Part shown: in pieces, positions 1 to 9,433 of the stretch
How the letters are laid out: each line of letters opens with the position of its first letter
Numbering within the stretch: the stretch's first letter is position 1
DNA from: an uncultured Lachnospiraceae bacterium
GTDB taxonomy: Bacteria; Bacillota; Clostridia; Lachnospirales; Lachnospiraceae
Reading direction: 5' to 3'
NCBI GenBank assembly: GCA_902786205.1
Contig: CADABQ010000003.1
Location: 29,868 to 93,867 of the forward strand
DNA length: 64,000 bases
Notes under the pieces: generated by a model
Told to the model about the DNA's origin: nothing
Seen by the model: the letters and a program-made list of their open reading frames with translations, nothing else
Database searches by the model: none
Translations under genes and position numbers: made by a program

Positions 1-380
1 TAGCCTACAAAACCGCCCGTAAAAGTAGGAAATCCATCAATCTTAGGGCTTTTATAATCCTTCAATATTTCTGTTATAAATTCACCTGGATGCATCTCTT
101 TTACTTCCCTAAGCACTTTTCCATCCATATCTTTCATTGTAAGAATTCCATTTGTACAAGTTACATCATATTTAGGATTAAATCCCAAAAACGTATAGCG
201 GCTCATAAATGCCTGTTCCTCTACGCTTTCTAATATATAACAATGCTCACTTTTCGCCTTCAATTTGCGAAGCACCTCTATTGGTGTAATCAAATCCGAA
301 AAAATTTCGCTTGCAACAGGAATCATCTTGTAACCATCTTTTGCATATTGTTTTGCTTCTTCTAAACTAGGTATTGCCAT
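1..380 (-). CDS. trpE: Anthranilate synthase component I, N-terminal part (cut by window edge)
   Basis: First step of tryptophan synthesis: chorismate plus an amino donor gives anthranilate. Only the first ~126 residues are in the window; the reading frame is open to base 1. The visible part is the TrpE N-terminal domain: it begins MAIPSLEEAKQYAKDGY, has the PVASEIFSDLITPIEVL stretch (the Trp-feedback region of TrpE begins like this) and reaches FPTFTGGFVGY at the edge. The ATG is at 378-380 behind an AAAAGGAG ribosome site with 8-base spacing. It is preceded by a Trp-type T-box leader, which strongly supports the trpE call over pabB or a menaquinone/salicylate homologue. Rest of the trp operon should lie to the left. 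Confidence 0.9.
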   Translation of the reverse strand, partial: MAIPSLEEAKQYAKDGYKMIPVASEIFSDLITPIEVLRKLKAKSEHCYILESVEEQAFMSRYTFLGFNPKYDVTCTNGILTMKDMDGKVLREVKEMHPGEFITEILKDYKSPKIDGFPTFTGGFVG

Positions 381-404
381 CTAAAACACTCCTTTTAAAA
401 CAAA

Positions 405-436
405 AAAACCGCCCTTAATAAAATATTAAGGACGGG
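405..436 (-). terminator. T-box attenuator terminator in front of trpE
   Basis: On the minus strand an 11-bp stem (425-435 pairing with 409-419, one G-U pair) is followed by seven T residues (402-408). It is the rho-independent terminator of the T-box leader; uncharged tRNA binding at the T-box sequence 449-460 would favour the competing antiterminator. Confidence 0.88.
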
Positions 437-675
437 TAAATATTCACTCGCGGTACCACCTTTTTTGATGCAACTGCATCCACTCATAATGTACTGACAT
501 ACACAATCGAATATAACGGTTCGATACACCGTCGGGTATTACTAAGCATCTGCTGTTCTTCCCGCCCTTATGAGTCCATTCACTAAAAACCTGTTTGCCG
601 CAATCACACCATTTTGCGACTCTCTGAAATTCATCTGTCTTTCGCTACTTCTCTCAATCACTGGTTTCATTTATT
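405..675 (-). promoter_or_regulatory. Tryptophan T-box leader (tRNA-sensing riboswitch)
   Basis: The minus-strand leader carries the hallmark T-box sequence GGTGGTACCGCG (449-460) directly upstream of a terminator hairpin and the trpE start. Stem I shows an AGAGAGTCGC (AGTA-like) segment around 611-625 and a specifier region GTGAATGGACTC with the codon TGG at 576-578, in the usual GAA-codon-ACTC setting. TGG means Trp, matching trpE. Family knowledge: uncharged tRNA-Trp stabilises the antiterminator and allows trpE expression when tryptophan is short. The specifier codon is read from local context and not from a full fold. Confidence 0.93.
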
Positions 676-681
676 AAAGCC

Positions 682-710
682 ATTTTACTCCCATCAAATG
701 AAAATGTCAA
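682..710 (-). promoter_or_regulatory. Sigma-A promoter of the trpE T-box leader
   Basis: Minus-strand -35 TTGACA (705-710), 17-base spacer and -10 TAAAAT (682-687), 11 of 12 consensus positions. Transcription would start near 675, giving a ~295-nt leader that contains the whole T-box. Confidence 0.85.
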
Positions 711-758
711 CTGTTTTATCTTTATGTCGACTTGGATTATTTTATAACCAAAATAGGA

Positions 759-1877
759 TTAATGTAATTCTTTTTGCGCCATTTCTAAAGCTGCTGCAAT
801 TACGGCATCCATATCATAATATTTATATTCGCCTAATCTACCACCAAAAATAACCTTTTGCTCCTTGTCTGCAAATTTTCGATACTCTGCATATCTGGCA
901 CTATTTTTTTCGTCATTTACTGGATAGTATGGTTCGTCTCCCTGTTTCCATTCGGAAGAATATTCGCGACTGATAATCGTTTTTGGAATATCCTTACCTG
1001 CTGCATCTTTTCCAAATTCAAACCACTTATGCTCAATAATTCTTGTCCATGGTGTCTCTGCATCTGTATAATTTACCGCTGCATTTCCCTGAAAATTCGG
1101 TATGTCAAGCGTTTCTGTCTCAAATCGAACAGAACGATATTCCAATGCACCTAATTGATAATTAAAGTATGCATCAATGGCTCCAGTATAAACTATCTTA
1201 TCCGCCATAGAATCATATTTCTCTTTTTCTTTTAAATAATCGATTCCCGTTTTCACTTCTATGCCTTCCAACATATTCGAAACCATTTTTGTATAACCAC
1301 CCATTGGAATTCCCTGATAGATTGCATTAAAATAATTATTATCAAACGTCAATCTAACAGGCAATCGTTTAATTATAAAAGCAGGTAATTCCGTACATGG
1401 TCTTCCCCATTGCTTTTCTGTATAGCCTTTTACCAATTTTTCATAAATATCTGTGCCTACTAGGCTAATTGCTTGTTCTTCCAAGTTATGTGGTTCTGTA
1501 ATTCCAGCCTTTTTCTTCTGTTCCTCGATCTTTTCTTCTGCTTCTTTTGGTGTCACTACACCCCACATTTTGTTAAAGGTATACATATTAAATGGCAATG
1601 AAAATAATTCTCCCTTATAGTTTGCTACTGGAGAATTTGTAAACCGATTAAATTCTGCAAACTGATTCACATACTCCCATACCTGTTTATTGTTTGTGTG
1701 AAAAATGTGTGCACCATACTTATGAACATGGATTCCTTCACTTTCTTCTGTATACACATTACCAGCAATGTGGTTTCTCTTATCAATTACAAGAACCTTT
1801 TTCCCTGCTTTTTTTGCTTCCTGTGCAAATACTGCACCATATAATCCTGCTCCAACAATTACATAATCATACTTCAT
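759..1877 (-). CDS. glf: UDP-galactopyranose mutase
   Basis: Flavoenzyme (372 aa, normal length) that interconverts UDP-galactopyranose and UDP-galactofuranose, the donor for Galf in surface glycans. The N-terminus has the FAD-binding MKYDYVIVGAGLYGAVFA Rossmann motif, followed by the family stretches KKVLVIDKRNHIAGNVYT and HKYGAHIFHTNN; the GLF C-terminal region ends in FGGRLGEYKYYDMDAVI. It lies 58 bases after glmS on the same strand, probably co-transcribed. A short hairpin (1889-1904) sits just before the start and may affect translation. A Galf-forming enzyme this close to a glycan locus suggests Galf in that polymer, although the Wadjet genes lie between them. Confidence 0.95.
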   Translation of the reverse strand: MKYDYVIVGAGLYGAVFAQEAKKAGKKVLVIDKRNHIAGNVYTEESEGIHVHKYGAHIFHTNNKQVWEYVNQFAEFNRFTNSPVANYKGELFSLPFNMYTFNKMWGVVTPKEAEEKIEEQKKKAGITEPHNLEEQAISLVGTDIYEKLVKGYTEKQWGRPCTELPAFIIKRLPVRLTFDNNYFNAIYQGIPMGGYTKMVSNMLEGIEVKTGIDYLKEKEKYDSMADKIVYTGAIDAYFNYQLGALEYRSVRFETETLDIPNFQGNAAVNYTDAETPWTRIIEHKWFEFGKDAAGKDIPKTIISREYSSEWKQGDEPYYPVNDEKNSARYAEYRKFADKEQKVIFGGRLGEYKYYDMDAVIAAALEMAQKELH

Positions 1878-1935
1878 ACTCTTCTTTTAGGGAGTATTCT
1901 CCCTACTCCTCTCTTTTCAATCGTTTTTTTATTTT

Positions 1936-3792
1936 CTATTCTACTGTTACACTTTTTGCCAGGTTTCTAGGTTTATCTACGTCCAATCCTCTGGCAACAG
2001 ATACATAATATCCCATTAATTGTAACGGAACAACTGCCAATGATGCGGCAAAATGTACATCTGTTTTAGGTATATACGTGGTAAAATCTACCGTATCTTC
2101 AATATTGTAATTACCATAACTTGTCAATCCACACAAGTAAGCACCACGACTCTTACACTCTACCATATTTGAAATTGTTTTCTCATATAGCTCACTTTGT
2201 GTTAGCACACCAATAACCAGCGTACCATCCTCAATCAGCGAAATCGTTCCATGTTTTAATTCGCCCGCTGCATATGCCTCCGAATGGATATAGCTGATTT
2301 CCTTCATCTTTAAGCTTCCTTCCAGACTGATTGCATAATCGATTCCTCTTCCAATAAAGAAAATATCTTTTGCATTCACCTGTTTTGCGGCAAACCACTG
2401 TATTCTCTCTTTATCTTCAATAATTCTTTGAATCTTATCTGGTAACGTTTGTAATTCGTCTATTAAATTTTTATACGCATCACTCTTTAACTCTCCACGA
2501 ACTTTACCAAATTGGATTGCCAAGCAATAAGACGCAATCAACTGTGTACTATATGCCTTTGTTGTTGCCACTGCAATTTCCGGTCCTGCCAGTGTATAAA
2601 ATACATTATCCGCTTCTCTGGCAATGGAACTTCCCACTACATTTACAATGGCAAGTGTCTTTATACCTAATGCCTTTGCCTCTCGTAATGCTGCCAGACT
2701 ATCTGCCGTTTCTCCAGACTGACTTACAATAATCACCAATCCATCTTTGTCTAAGATTGGTTTACGATAACGAAATTCAGAAGCTAACTCTACACGAACA
2801 GGTATCCGAGCCAAATCTTCTATTACATACTGCGCCGCCACACCTACATGATAAGCAGAGCCACAAGCCACAATATAAATCTGAGAAATATTTTTTATAT
2901 CTTTATCGGTCAAACCAACTTCACTTAAATCAATATATTTTTTCTTTGTTTTTTCATCTTCACGTAATACGGAATGAATGGTATCCTGTACCGCCTTTGG
3001 CTGTTCGTGAATCTCCTTCATCATAAAATGTTCAAAACCAGCTTTTTCTGCTGCTTCTGCATCCCATTTGATTTCCACAAGATCTTTTTTAATCTCATCG
3101 CCATCCAGATTATAGAAGGTCACTTTACCTTTCTGTAAGTGTCCGATTTCCATATTTCCGATATAATATACTTTTCTAGCATATTTTAGGATGGCAGGCA
3201 CATCCGATGCAATATAGGACTCTCCATTTGCCACACCGATAATCATTGGGCTATCTTTTCTTGCTACAAAAATTTCTTCTGGATATTCTTTGAACATAAC
3301 CGCCAATGCATAGGAACCTCGTATACGAATCATTGCATGATTAATCGCATCGACTGGTGTTCCCTCATATTTTTTGTAATAATAATCAATCAATTTTACT
3401 GCTACTTCTGTATCCGTAGAAGAATAAAACTCATACCCTTTTCGCACAAGCTTATCTTTTAATTCTTGATAATTCTCAATGATACCATTATGTACTGCTA
3501 CTACATTTCCATCATCACTGCAATGAGGGTGTGCATTCTCCTCTGATGGTTCCCCATGTGTCGCCCATCTGGTATGTCCGATACCACAGGTACCATGCAA
3601 TGCCTTTCCATCATTTGTTTTTTCAGCTAAAATCCGCAATCTGCCTTTTGCTTTTATAATTTCTACATTTGACGTTCCATTACGAACCGCAATCCCCGCT
3701 GAATCATATCCACGATACTCTAATTTTGAAAGACCATCCAATAAAATAGGAGCAGCCTGATGATTTCCATTAAATCCTACAATTCCACACAT
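1936..3792 (-). CDS. glmS: Glutamine--fructose-6-phosphate aminotransferase (isomerizing)
   Basis: Makes glucosamine-6-phosphate from fructose-6-phosphate and glutamine, the entry to UDP-GlcNAc, peptidoglycan and amino-sugar glycans. At 618 aa it is full length: class II glutaminase domain with the catalytic Cys directly after Met (MCGIVGFNG) and GHTRWATHG, then two SIS domains (IVACGSAYHVG, VSQSGETADSLAAL, ATTKAYSTQ), and the classic C-terminus PRNLAKSVTVE. The start has a GGAGG site 8 bases upstream. A promoter with extended -10 lies at 3879-3907. No glmS ribozyme core is apparent in the ~80-nt leader. Confidence 0.97.
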   Translation of the reverse strand: MCGIVGFNGNHQAAPILLDGLSKLEYRGYDSAGIAVRNGTSNVEIIKAKGRLRILAEKTNDGKALHGTCGIGHTRWATHGEPSEENAHPHCSDDGNVVAVHNGIIENYQELKDKLVRKGYEFYSSTDTEVAVKLIDYYYKKYEGTPVDAINHAMIRIRGSYALAVMFKEYPEEIFVARKDSPMIIGVANGESYIASDVPAILKYARKVYYIGNMEIGHLQKGKVTFYNLDGDEIKKDLVEIKWDAEAAEKAGFEHFMMKEIHEQPKAVQDTIHSVLREDEKTKKKYIDLSEVGLTDKDIKNISQIYIVACGSAYHVGVAAQYVIEDLARIPVRVELASEFRYRKPILDKDGLVIIVSQSGETADSLAALREAKALGIKTLAIVNVVGSSIAREADNVFYTLAGPEIAVATTKAYSTQLIASYCLAIQFGKVRGELKSDAYKNLIDELQTLPDKIQRIIEDKERIQWFAAKQVNAKDIFFIGRGIDYAISLEGSLKMKEISYIHSEAYAAGELKHGTISLIEDGTLVIGVLTQSELYEKTISNMVECKSRGAYLCGLTSYGNYNIEDTVDFTTYIPKTDVHFAASLAVVPLQLMGYYVSVARGLDVDKPRNLAKSVTVE

Positions 3793-3878
3793 AATAATTT
3801 TTCCTCCATTATTTGGTGATTCACAATTTATTCTATGACAACGAATACCTTTTTCATTCTATTTTTATGAACCAGCTC

Positions 3879-3907
3879 ATTATACCATGCTATGATAATT
3901 AACTCAA
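3879..3907 (-). promoter_or_regulatory. Promoter of glmS (-glf)
   Basis: Minus-strand -35 TTGAGT (3902-3907), 17-base spacer, perfect -10 TATAAT (3879-3884) with an extended TGG just before it. Start of transcription would be near 3872, about 80 nt before the glmS ATG. Confidence 0.72.
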
Positions 3908-4035
3908 TATCTAAACCTAAGCAAGTAATACCGTCTTTTCCAATGTCAAACCATATTATTGGATTTTTTTGCATTCTAACAGCCTTGTATCATACCACAT
4001 ATTTTTTTCATATATATAGTGTCCATTGTGTCCTT

Positions 4036-5352
4036 TCATACATCTTCATTACCAGAAGCATGTAATTTAAAAGACAAATAATGTTCTAATATATTTTCTT
4101 GGTATCCCAACTTTTTTTCATCCATAATCCATTCAGCTACCTTTTTTAAACTAGGATGTTTCAGCTGTTGCAATTTCTTTACCCTTGCAAAAGAAATAGA
4201 TTTTATTTTTACGCTTGCCGCCATAAAATCGTCTCGATTATAACACCACAATTTAACATTATTTCCATAGCGATCAATCACTTTTTGAGCAATTTTCAAT
4301 CCTTCTGGATCAAAATCCCCCGCATAAAAAATAGTCACATTTTCTTCCACTAACAAATCTAATAGCACAAAAACAGCAATTCGAAGTTGACCATTTCCAC
4401 AAACGATAGCTTCATTTTTGAAAACGTCCTGTTCCGTTAAATAACGAAAAACAGATGGATTTTCTACTACATATACTCTCTTATTCGGCGTCAAAACCCT
4501 CTTTAGATTGCTCAGATTAGAAAGCGTTAACTGCTGTAATTCTTGTCGTTCGATATAGCCATTCATTCCCATATGAAAAGTACTATCTTCACAAATGCCA
4601 CGAATACCATAACATGTAACAAAACTCGAAATATCATCTTTTAAAATGCCTGCATCATATAAAATTTCCGCACGATCTTCCGCACACTGATTTTTATATT
4701 CTATTTGTAATATAGCACATATACCATATAACAAATATCGAAACAATCTTTTATTTTCATCAAAAGCGTGTGGATTTCCTGTAATTTCAGCAGCGAATAC
4801 AGGCAACCGCATTTTCCGATTTTTATATATAGGTAATGCATTAATTGCCTCAAGCACATAAGCAAATTGGCTATGAAAATCCAAATAATCTTCCTTCTCC
4901 CATTTTTTTATTCCTAAATAGGGTGGGCATTTTTCATCTAAAATCTGTTGCAACCATTTCTCTGCTCTAGTATGTTCAAATTTATCGAGAAGTTTCTGAA
5001 AATGTTTCTGACTCTCTACTTCTTTTTGTACTTGTATTTCTTTTTTAGATATCAATGGACTACTACATACTTTTTCCAAGATTTCTTCTAACGTTACTTC
5101 TGCAAATTTAGACTTTTCCAAAGCATGAGAAAAAGCTTTTTCAGAAACCGTAAGATTTTTTTGTTTATGGCAATTCGTTTGCAGAAAGCCTTCTAATGCA
5201 TCTCTTTCTTCTTCTTTAGGATTTGAAAGTAAAACACTCCCTCCTACATGTCCTAAGGATGCATAACGTTCCTGAAATCCCAACATGAGCCGACGAAATC
5301 CTTCCTGTTTAAAATAGGAGACCGCCTCCTCTAATAATTTTGTATTTTGCAT
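4036..5352 (-). CDS. jetD: Wadjet type II nuclease subunit JetD (DUF2399/Toprim)
   Basis: Fourth gene of the Wadjet operon; JetD is the topoisomerase VI-A-like nuclease that cuts plasmid DNA captured by the JetABC condensin. The 438-aa protein has a C-terminal Toprim domain: the acidic residue in VYVVENPSVF (Glu297) and the Asp-x-Asp of FYAGDFDPEGLKIA (Asp346, Asp348), as in DUF2399/TIGR02679 proteins. The N-terminal half, starting with FKQEGFRRLMLGFQERYASLG, also fits that family. The ATG at 5350-5352 follows the jetC stop by one base, so the two are translationally coupled. No terminator was found after it. Type II, not type I, is called because the partners are DUF2397/DUF2398-like. Confidence 0.9.
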   Translation of the reverse strand: MQNTKLLEEAVSYFKQEGFRRLMLGFQERYASLGHVGGSVLLSNPKEEERDALEGFLQTNCHKQKNLTVSEKAFSHALEKSKFAEVTLEEILEKVCSSPLISKKEIQVQKEVESQKHFQKLLDKFEHTRAEKWLQQILDEKCPPYLGIKKWEKEDYLDFHSQFAYVLEAINALPIYKNRKMRLPVFAAEITGNPHAFDENKRLFRYLLYGICAILQIEYKNQCAEDRAEILYDAGILKDDISSFVTCYGIRGICEDSTFHMGMNGYIERQELQQLTLSNLSNLKRVLTPNKRVYVVENPSVFRYLTEQDVFKNEAIVCGNGQLRIAVFVLLDLLVEENVTIFYAGDFDPEGLKIAQKVIDRYGNNVKLWCYNRDDFMAASVKIKSISFARVKKLQQLKHPSLKKVAEWIMDEKKLGYQENILEHYLSFKLHASGNEDV

Positions 5353-5353
5353 A

Positions 5354-8300
5354 TCAACTACCCTCTGTTACTAAAGTCCGAACTTTTCCATTCCAATGAT
5401 ATGGTAGCACGGATACATACTTCGCATTCTCAGGTCGTAGCAACTGATAAATAGAAAGATTTGGAACTGTATCACAATCTCCCCACAAAAGCTGAGAATT
5501 GATGATAAACTGAAAATTCAATTCTACCATAAGTCGGAACATATCACTAATGTTATTTTCATCTACACCCGCAAAAGCCTCATCTAAAGATACCAATCTT
5601 GGCGCATCTGCTCTAGCCCCCTGATATTTTGCAACCACAGCCGAAAATAACGGTACATACATCGCCATCGCTTTTTCGCCTCCACTAAAGGTAAAAAATG
5701 CAGTATTCGTTAATTCCTTTATATTTTCTCCTGTTTTTTGGAAATATAATTGAAATTCAAACCAATTTCGGTAGTCAAGAATATCTTTCATAATTCCATG
5801 AAAACTGGTTGTATTTCCAGACTCTTCCATGCGTCTTCTTGCTTGTGCTACCTTATATTGAAAATGACGAGACATTTTTTCTAATTCTGTTTCACTCAAA
5901 ATGCCTACATCTTTTTTTAATAAATCCACTAACGCACTGGTATCCAGTTCTTCCTCACTCTCTGCTTTTTTCTTTTTCCAGCGAAGGCTTAACTTCAAAC
6001 CACTAGAAGTGTTCATACTTCCCATTAGTTTATTCATATTGGCAACCCATTCTTCACTCTTATAAATTTTAGCCCGAATCTTCTTACTGACAGTTTGCGC
6101 CAAAATCGTTTCAAAAAGTTCCCGGTCCTTATCACTTACAAGTTTTTCCTGTATTTCTAAATCTTCTGTAATTCCTCTTTGGATGATGCGAAACGCAACT
6201 TCCTTTCCTTTATATTTTCCTACAATATCCAAACGCTGATACTTAGATGCTTTTTCTTCTTGAGCATACTCCTTATAACACTCTGATTGGAACAAATGCT
6301 TTATTGTCAATGAAAAATCTGTCATTTCATTCAAATACTTAAAGAATCTCTCTTGCAATTCCTCTCTATACTCATCGGATGTCTTTCTGACAAGCTCCTG
6401 TAAAGTAGTCACCACAAAATCTGCACATTCCTGAGCACTTCCTTCTAAATCACATTCATTTACATATTTTAATGCGTATTCATCCGTAAATGCACACTCA
6501 CTTAAAGCTACTTCCTGTATTTTTTTCTGTTGCTGTGTTTTCGTTTTTTCAAATTCTTCCTGATTCTTTTCCAGGTCTTTTTCAAAGCCCTTATAAGAAA
6601 TTGCAGACTCTTTGATTTCATTTGGTAGTTCCTGCAAACGTTTTACGCAATATGCCAATTTTTCTTTAATAGAATCTACATCTTTTAATTTTAACTGTTC
6701 CTCGCATGCCTCAAGATCCGACTGTAAATGTCTGCACTCTCTATTTTGATTATTCAAATCATAACGCAATTCATCCAAATCATACAGTTGTTCTTCTAAT
6801 TGATCTTGTATGTTTTGAAGCATCTCTAAAATTTGCAAATATTTTTCATGTAGCGCTTTCAACTCTATCAATGACTTATCATATTCTTCTAATTCAATTT
6901 TTGCCTCTTTAAAATCTTGCAAATTTTTTCGAACATACACATGCCTACAAATTTCTGCAGCCTCCAATCGCACCTCACGCAGCAATTTTTCTTGTTCCTG
7001 CATTTCTAATTCAATCGTTTCAACGATTGACAACTGATTTTCTAGTCGAATCGTACAATCATAACTTTGTCGAACAGCAAGCTTAATATCTACTTCTTTT
7101 GGAAAAGTTAAAAATTCTTCATCCAAACATTTTAAAGACGTTCTTAACTCCTTAACAAAATCTTCCATGCGTGCTAATTCCATTTTAGATAGTTGTAATT
7201 GTCCCTGTAATTCTTTTATTTTTTTCTCACGAAATTCTGCTCTTGCCTTCACACCTATAAACGTAGCTTCATAATTTCCAGCAAGTGTTCCGTATAAATT
7301 CCCAATCTGAAATCCATTTTCAGAAAGACGTGTACTTCCCACTGTAGAAATTCCAATTGTCTGTAATAGATTGGTTATTTCCTGATAAAAAACAATATCT
7401 GCACTTTCCATAGTGACATCTAAAAATTCCGTGATGTTTTTTTCTAACCATGCTCCATCAGAAAAAATGTAAGTATCACTGTGCCCTTCACGAAAAGCAA
7501 GAACTTGCTCTTTATAATTACCAGGGACTACAAGTGCGTCCAGCAATCCCATCTTCAGCAATGCCTCTTCTAAACGGTTTCGCTGTTGTTCGCTACATTG
7601 TTCCGTAAAATCTAACACTTTATAAAATGGCTCGTATGGAATGTTTTGACTTTTCAACCATTCTCGATTTTTCTGCACAACCTCATCTCGAACCGGCTCT
7701 GGATCCTTTTGATCCAACCACTCCTGTAAAGTAGTTTCTAATATTGTCACTTGTTCCTGCTGTTCCTTCTGCTGCCTTTCCGCATCGAACAATGTAGTTT
7801 TTACTTCTTGTTCCTTCCTATTTCTTTCTTTTCTAACCAAATCTTTTACATCAGAAAAATCTTTTTCCTGCGTGAATGTTTCTATCTCTGTAACAATTCT
7901 TTGTTGCATTTCCTCTAACAGTGTCAATTCTTTATTCTTTCTATTCCACTGATAAAATTTTTCTATCCATTCACTCTTTACTTGCGCTTCTTGCTCCTGC
8001 AATACAATCTGTTCACGTTCTAATTGTTTTTTTACTTTTTCTTCGTTATAATGTTTTACTTGTAAATCTTCGTATTTTTGGCTCTCTGTTTTTTCCTTTT
8101 CCAAAATTTCAATTCCTTGTACCACATGTTCTTTCATATTAGAAACTTGTTGTAAAATTGTATCAAAAGAATACACCTGATCCAAAGATTTTTGCAATTC
8201 GTCCTTCATAAAACTATGTTCATCAAAGCTTAAAATTTGAAATATTTCATCCATCTCCAAAAATTTGTCCTCTATTTCATCCACAGCCAGCTCTTTTTTC

Positions 8301-9433
8301 TGCAAATAATCTTTTTGTTTTCCTTCTGTTTCTTTATAACTATCTTCCTTCTTTTCTACCTGCTTTTCTTTATCCGAAATCATTCGTTGCTTTTTCGCAA
8401 TTTTATCCTGTAACTCTACCTGTTGCTTCATAAGCTGACTAACATCGTTTTTATCCAGTTCCTGTTTCTGCTTTTCTAACTTTTCCTGCTCTAACTCTTT
8501 TTCTTGTTCTATCTCTTTTTGCTCATGCATCTTTTTTTGCAATTCTTCAGTAATATGAACAATTGTTTTTTCTTTATCTTCAAACATTTTTAATTGTTTT
8601 AAGTCATTCGAATACTCTCTTGCTTTTTCTAACAATACACATCTATTATAATTTTCATAACTGACATTTAATTTTCCAGCAGCAATTTTGCTCTTTTTTA
8701 ATGCTTCCAATCGATTCTTCAACTGGTCCATATTTTCAATCGCTTCCGACATAGGTCTAAGATCTTCCTCAGATAATGGCTGTAGTGCGTTACTTAAAAT
8801 TTCATTTAACACTGTTGGTTTAAAATCTTTTGACAATTTTGGTGTACGAAGCTGAATCAACAAGTCAACCAATTCTTTGTACTCTTCTACCGTTTCATAT
8901 CCAAATAGGCGATCATTTACTATTCGCATGTAATCTTTGGGCGAATCTACCACTTGTCCACCTTCGCCCAAACGATTGATCAATTCTTTTTTCGTTAACG
9001 TAAACTTATTCTTTTTATCTTTGTACAGGAAAAAATCTTTTCCTATCCTTCGTCCGTCATTAATAAAAAAATGCCAGGAATCTAACCGTTTATTCCTCTT
9101 TGCACACATTCCGATACCGATGGTAAGAAAGGTATCACTCTCTCTCCTTTTAAATTCCATATAAAGATATCCGGTGCGTTCTTCCCGTCCATCATTTTCT
9201 TCTAAGAGATAATTTTCCAATCTTCTGGCCTTAGTACCAAATGGATCCAATCGTTCCGAAGATTTATTACCATCCAATAACAACGGAATAAAACTTTGCA
9301 TGGTTACCGATTTTCCAGAACCATTCGCACCACGAAGTAGCATCCTTCCGTCAGAAAAATAAAATTCTTCCTCATCATAATACCAAAAATCAACCAAGCC
9401 TATCCTATTAATAACCCATTCACTGATTAACAT
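5354..9433 (-). CDS. jetC: Wadjet type II SMC-like ATPase JetC (TIGR02680 family)
   Basis: MukB-like SMC motor of the Wadjet condensin, expected to extrude DNA loops and sense small circular DNA. Length 1359 aa from the ATG at 9431-9433, chosen over the TTG one codon upstream because AAGGAG is correctly spaced for it. Walker A GANGSGKS lies at ~35-42, then family motif RLDPFGTKARRLENYLLEE; very long Glu/Lys/Gln-rich coiled coils fill ~250-600 and ~750-1000 around a globular hinge-like part (~610-740); the ABC signature FSGGEKAM is near 1250 and Walker B LVSLDEAF near 1280. It overlaps the jetB end by 14 bases and runs straight into jetD. All ATPase residues appear intact. Confidence 0.93.
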   Translation of the reverse strand: MLISEWVINRIGLVDFWYYDEEEFYFSDGRMLLRGANGSGKSVTMQSFIPLLLDGNKSSERLDPFGTKARRLENYLLEENDGREERTGYLYMEFKRRESDTFLTIGIGMCAKRNKRLDSWHFFINDGRRIGKDFFLYKDKKNKFTLTKKELINRLGEGGQVVDSPKDYMRIVNDRLFGYETVEEYKELVDLLIQLRTPKLSKDFKPTVLNEILSNALQPLSEEDLRPMSEAIENMDQLKNRLEALKKSKIAAGKLNVSYENYNRCVLLEKAREYSNDLKQLKMFEDKEKTIVHITEELQKKMHEQKEIEQEKELEQEKLEKQKQELDKNDVSQLMKQQVELQDKIAKKQRMISDKEKQVEKKEDSYKETEGKQKDYLQKKELAVDEIEDKFLEMDEIFQILSFDEHSFMKDELQKSLDQVYSFDTILQQVSNMKEHVVQGIEILEKEKTESQKYEDLQVKHYNEEKVKKQLEREQIVLQEQEAQVKSEWIEKFYQWNRKNKELTLLEEMQQRIVTEIETFTQEKDFSDVKDLVRKERNRKEQEVKTTLFDAERQQKEQQEQVTILETTLQEWLDQKDPEPVRDEVVQKNREWLKSQNIPYEPFYKVLDFTEQCSEQQRNRLEEALLKMGLLDALVVPGNYKEQVLAFREGHSDTYIFSDGAWLEKNITEFLDVTMESADIVFYQEITNLLQTIGISTVGSTRLSENGFQIGNLYGTLAGNYEATFIGVKARAEFREKKIKELQGQLQLSKMELARMEDFVKELRTSLKCLDEEFLTFPKEVDIKLAVRQSYDCTIRLENQLSIVETIELEMQEQEKLLREVRLEAAEICRHVYVRKNLQDFKEAKIELEEYDKSLIELKALHEKYLQILEMLQNIQDQLEEQLYDLDELRYDLNNQNRECRHLQSDLEACEEQLKLKDVDSIKEKLAYCVKRLQELPNEIKESAISYKGFEKDLEKNQEEFEKTKTQQQKKIQEVALSECAFTDEYALKYVNECDLEGSAQECADFVVTTLQELVRKTSDEYREELQERFFKYLNEMTDFSLTIKHLFQSECYKEYAQEEKASKYQRLDIVGKYKGKEVAFRIIQRGITEDLEIQEKLVSDKDRELFETILAQTVSKKIRAKIYKSEEWVANMNKLMGSMNTSSGLKLSLRWKKKKAESEEELDTSALVDLLKKDVGILSETELEKMSRHFQYKVAQARRRMEESGNTTSFHGIMKDILDYRNWFEFQLYFQKTGENIKELTNTAFFTFSGGEKAMAMYVPLFSAVVAKYQGARADAPRLVSLDEAFAGVDENNISDMFRLMVELNFQFIINSQLLWGDCDTVPNLSIYQLLRPENAKYVSVLPYHWNGKVRTLVTEGS

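Noticed and set aside
3793..4035. glmS ribozyme upstream of glmS
   Set aside because: No ribozyme cleavage core or the long paired domains are visible, and the promoter with TATAAT at 3879-3884 leaves a leader of only about 80 nt, too short for the ribozyme.
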